Source: Martelella limonii
GTDB taxonomy: Bacteria; Pseudomonadota; Alphaproteobacteria; Rhizobiales; Rhizobiaceae
Assembly (NCBI RefSeq): GCF_013344475.1
Contig: NZ_JABUOU010000013.1
Span: 1 to 54,382, forward strand
Length of the DNA stretch: 54,382 bases
Direction of reading: 5' to 3'
A model generated the notes under the pieces. That model had not been told where the DNA came from. It saw nothing but the letters and a program-made list of their open reading frames with translations, and did no database searches. Shown here piece after piece: positions 52,274-54,382 of this stretch. The translations under genes and the position numbers were made by a program. Positions within the stretch are counted from its first letter, which is position 1. The number at the start of each line of letters is the position of its first letter.

Positions 52274-53692
52274 ATGGACCGCGTAGAGCGCGTTCTCTCC
52301 GACTTGTCTCCTGATATCGTCATCAGAGATCAAGACGTTGTTTCCGGTTATGCCACCGATTTTCGTCGCCAATATGAAGGGCGTGCCCGGGCCGTCCTTC
52401 GTCCGAGAAACACAGGCGAGGTCCAGGAAATCGTGCGCTCCTGTGCCAGCCACGGAGTCGGTCTGGTGCCCCAGGGCGGGAACACCAGCTACTGTGCGGC
52501 CGCGACGCCCGACAGGGATGGGAGCGAACTGCTGCTCAGCCTTGAAAGAATGACGCGGGTGCGGGAAATCGATCCGTTGAACCTTTCGGTCACCGTCGAT
52601 GCCGGCATTATCCTCGGGGATTTGCAGCGGGCCGTCGACGACGTGGAACTCATGTTTCCCCTTGCGCTCGGCTCCCATCAATCGTGCAGGATCGGGGGCA
52701 ACTTGTCCACCAATGCGGGTGGGGTCAACGTCGTGCGTTATGGCATGACGCGCGATCTGGTGCTGGGCCTTGAGGTCGTCCTGCCCGACGGCACGCTCTT
52801 CAGCGAGCTTGGCCCCTTGCGGAAAAACAATACCGGCTATGACGTCAAACAGCTCTTCATCGGAGCCGAGGGAACGCTCGGCGTCATTACCGGCGCCTCC
52901 TTCAAGCTTGCACGCAAGCCCCGCCAGATTGTCACGGCGATGCTCGCAGCGCCGGAGATCGCCAGCCTCGGCTCCATGCTCGAATCGGCTCAGACCTGGA
53001 CGGGCGGAGCTGTCACGTCTTTTGAATTTATCTCCCGCGCTTCTCAGGAATTGCTCAAGCGCGCTGATCCGGCCCTGCGTCATCCCCTTCCAGAGACATG
53101 CGATCATCTTGTCCTGATGGAGGTCGCAACACCCTCTCCGGTGCTCGACATGGAGGAGGCGATGAATGGTCTCTTCGGAGAGCTTCTCGCGCGAGAATTG
53201 ATCCTCGACGGAACCATTGCGGCGAGCGAGCAGCAGCGAGTTGACCTCTGGCGTTGGCGCGAAGGCATTCCCGAAGCTGAAGTTCACCTCGGTGGCTCGG
53301 TCAAGCATGACATTGCGGTCAGGACATCGCGCCTTGGGGCCTTCATCGAAGCTGCTAGCGCGCTGGTCAGGGAAGAAGCGCAGGACGCAATCCTTTCGAT
53401 TTACGGTCACGTCGGCGACGGAAACGTCCATCTCAACGTTCTTGCGCCGTCGAAGGCGGCAACCGCTGAATTCAAGCAGAGCTTTGCCGATCGCGTTTCG
53501 CCGAAACTCTACGAACTGGCCTCTGAAATGGGGGGGACATTCAGCGCCGAATACGGGATCGGCCGCATTCATATTGACCGCCTCTCCAGATACGGCGCTC
53601 CTGGCAAGGTCCAGCTCATGCACGCCATCAAGCGGGCGCTTGATCCCTCCGCAATCATGAATCCCGGCAAGGTGGTCCCGGCGGCACAGTGA
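52274..53692 (+). CDS. FAD-linked 2-hydroxyacid oxidase/dehydrogenase (GlcD family)
   Basis: A 472-residue flavoprotein with the FAD_binding_4 (PCMH) domain (about residues 35-215, including LVPQGGNTS and a GGNLSTNAGG motif) and the C-terminal FAD_oxidase_C domain (about 240-470, ending IKRALDPSAIMNPGKV). The HVGDGNVHLN motif near residue 380 is the family's metal-binding histidine region. It oxidises D-2-hydroxyacids such as glycolate, D-lactate or D-2-hydroxyglutarate. I chose the ATG at 52274 with AGGAAG upstream; the longer open frame before it lies inside the SDR gene. It is the last gene of the BKACE-SDR-oxidase operon. Confidence 0.93.
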   Translation: MDRVERVLSDLSPDIVIRDQDVVSGYATDFRRQYEGRARAVLRPRNTGEVQEIVRSCASHGVGLVPQGGNTSYCAAATPDRDGSELLLSLERMTRVREIDPLNLSVTVDAGIILGDLQRAVDDVELMFPLALGSHQSCRIGGNLSTNAGGVNVVRYGMTRDLVLGLEVVLPDGTLFSELGPLRKNNTGYDVKQLFIGAEGTLGVITGASFKLARKPRQIVTAMLAAPEIASLGSMLESAQTWTGGAVTSFEFISRASQELLKRADPALRHPLPETCDHLVLMEVATPSPVLDMEEAMNGLFGELLARELILDGTIAASEQQRVDLWRWREGIPEAEVHLGGSVKHDIAVRTSRLGAFIEAASALVREEAQDAILSIYGHVGDGNVHLNVLAPSKAATAEFKQSFADRVSPKLYELASEMGGTFSAEYGIGRIHIDRLSRYGAPGKVQLMHAIKRALDPSAIMNPGKVVPAAQ

Positions 53693-53870
53693 TGTTACCG
53701 AAACCTGATCCTGAGATATCGGAGGATGGCCCATCGTGACGTGTTCGATCACCTCTCTCGGTTTTAGCGCTCGCAGTGAGCGAACGCGCCCTTTGTGGAG
53801 TCACGCCACGAAAGTGTTGGATTTGTTAGACTTTTGAGAACATACGCGGAATGTTGGTTCGCTCGGGCGT

Positions 53871-54040
53871 TCAGTTTTCCATTTTTTCAGCTTTAAGAGA
53901 TTCATAGAGCGCTGTCTTGCCGATTTCCAAGCGCGCAGCAGCCGACCGCACATCGAGCCCTGCCGCCGCCCGTCACCGCGTTTTCGAACCTGTTGCGGCC
54001 GGTGAGCCGGCGGGCGGCGACGGCAGATTTGAGGGCCTGA
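53871..54040 (-). pseudogene. Degraded Fis-type helix-turn-helix fragment
   Basis: On the minus strand one frame gives AAAGLDVRSAAARLEIGKTA then LYESLKAEKMEN and a stop, like the C-terminal HTH of NtrC/DctD-type regulators or resolvase-like proteins. Just upstream a different frame reads LKSAVAARRLTGRNRFENAV, which could be the preceding part. A stop and a frame change separate them, so this looks like the decayed end of a regulator. The assignment is tentative. Confidence 0.35.
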
Positions 54041-54299
54041 CGTGTGCGCCAACAACCGGCCCATGCCGATTTGGCGCGAACGAGATCTTCAAGTTATTTC
54101 AGAGCGATACCGGCCGAGAAGGCAGCATCAACTTTGGTCAGATCGCCCCCGCGCGGGTGGGCCGAAGCTGGCAGGGGCGCGGTGATCGCGGCGGTTCTGG
54201 CGTGTGGTGAGGCGTGGTAGACCATGGCGGTGAGGCTAATCGGCATGAGCAGTTCATGCCAGCGTTTTATGACACAACCGCACGGCTTGTCTCTCTGGT

Positions 54300-54346
54300 G
54301 TTTAGATCGATAATCTTGCATTATCGTTCTAAACTGTCATTATAAT
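54300..54346 (+). promoter_or_regulatory. Palindromic promoter of the gene leaving the window
   Basis: GTTTAGATCGATAA (54300-54313) and TTATCGTTCTAAAC (54321-54334) form a 14-base inverted repeat with one mismatch and a seven-base spacer. A perfect -10 hexamer TATAAT follows at 54341-54346; TTGCAT at 54316 could serve as -35 with a 19-base spacer, overlapping the dyad. This is a typical repressor-operator layout. Confidence 0.5.
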
Positions 54347-54371
54347 GAAAACCCACGCTCTGAGGCCGTTC

Positions 54372-54382
54372 ATGACCGAAAA
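54372..54382 (+). CDS. Start of a gene truncated by the window end
   Basis: ATGACCGAAAA follows GAGG with six bases between and lies 25 bases after the TATAAT element, so it is probably a start codon. Only three full codons (Met-Thr-Glu) are present; the product cannot be named. If TATAAT is not the -10 element, an ATG at 54345 in another position could be used instead. Confidence 0.3.

Larger units (their letters stand above)
53693..54371. other. Non-coding / decayed stretch at the right end
   Basis: About 680 bases without an intact gene. It contains the degraded HTH fragment at 53871-54040, otherwise unrecognised sequence, and the palindromic promoter of a gene leaving the window. No insertion-sequence ends were identified. 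Confidence 0.45.

Overview
The window is GC-rich and densely coded, with GTG and TTG starts, GGGAGG-type ribosome sites and many stop/start overlaps. The fused CysN/CysC protein, a fused DctQ-DctM TRAP permease, a YtcA-MdtNOP operon and a giant AQSIGGGGG-repeat autotransporter together suggest a chromosomal segment of an alphaproteobacterium, most likely in the Hyphomicrobiales. The genus cannot be named from sequence alone. I saw no tRNA, rRNA, CRISPR array or intact prophage.

Layout. (1) 1-2431: end of a sulfate-assimilation operon (cysNC, cysQ). (2) 2864-16558: a surface/export region. It holds a 2305-residue autotransporter, a divergent LuxR-type-HTH/alpha-beta-hydrolase fusion, and a five-gene operon on the minus strand: a small four-cysteine lipoprotein, a MacB-like ATPase and permease, an HlyD-type adaptor and a TolC-like outer-membrane lipoprotein. 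(3) 16886-24265: a LacI regulator followed by a sugar ABC importer operon that includes a GH127 enzyme (beta-L-arabinofuranosidase family). A matching LacI-type operator lies before the regulator and before the binding-protein gene. (4) 24742-25461: an orphan AHL-type LuxR regulator. (5) 25519-39356: a probable acid/amine-stress block. gadB is divergent from a long co-directional series: Tat amidohydrolase, outer-membrane barrel protein, ytcA-mdtN-mdtO-mdtP, chaA, an AspT-family exchanger, a YrhK-like membrane protein and a choloylglycine-hydrolase-family enzyme. The shared gadB promoter region carries two copies of the dyad ACTGTC-N6-GACAGT. (6) about 39463-39777: a frameshifted, 5'-truncated IS481-type transposase remnant. 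(7) 39830-53692: an organic-acid catabolic block. It holds a TRAP transporter, a beta-hydroxyacid dehydrogenase, a semialdehyde dehydrogenase, a cupin protein, an IclR regulator, a SnoaL-like protein, a lactonase-like amidohydrolase, an HpcH/HpaI aldolase, a BKACE enzyme, an SDR and an FAD-linked GlcD-type oxidase. (8) 53693-54382: a degraded HTH fragment and a palindrome-bearing promoter of a gene that runs off the end.

How the parts may work together (inference). In block 5, GadB consumes protons while making GABA, the AspT-family protein could exchange amino acid for amine, ChaA could handle cations and protons, and MdtNOP could export toxic acids. In block 7 the TRAP system would import a carboxylate. 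The oxidase/SDR, BKACE and aldolase would oxidise and cleave it, and the aldehyde products would go to the semialdehyde dehydrogenase or the beta-hydroxyacid dehydrogenase. The enzyme set does not match a textbook pathway that I recognise.

The least familiar items are the HTH-hydrolase fusion beside the lipoprotein/ABC export operon, the gadB-to-choloylglycine-hydrolase block with its twin operators, and the IclR-linked catabolic block with an unusually elaborate nested palindrome at 48621-48696.
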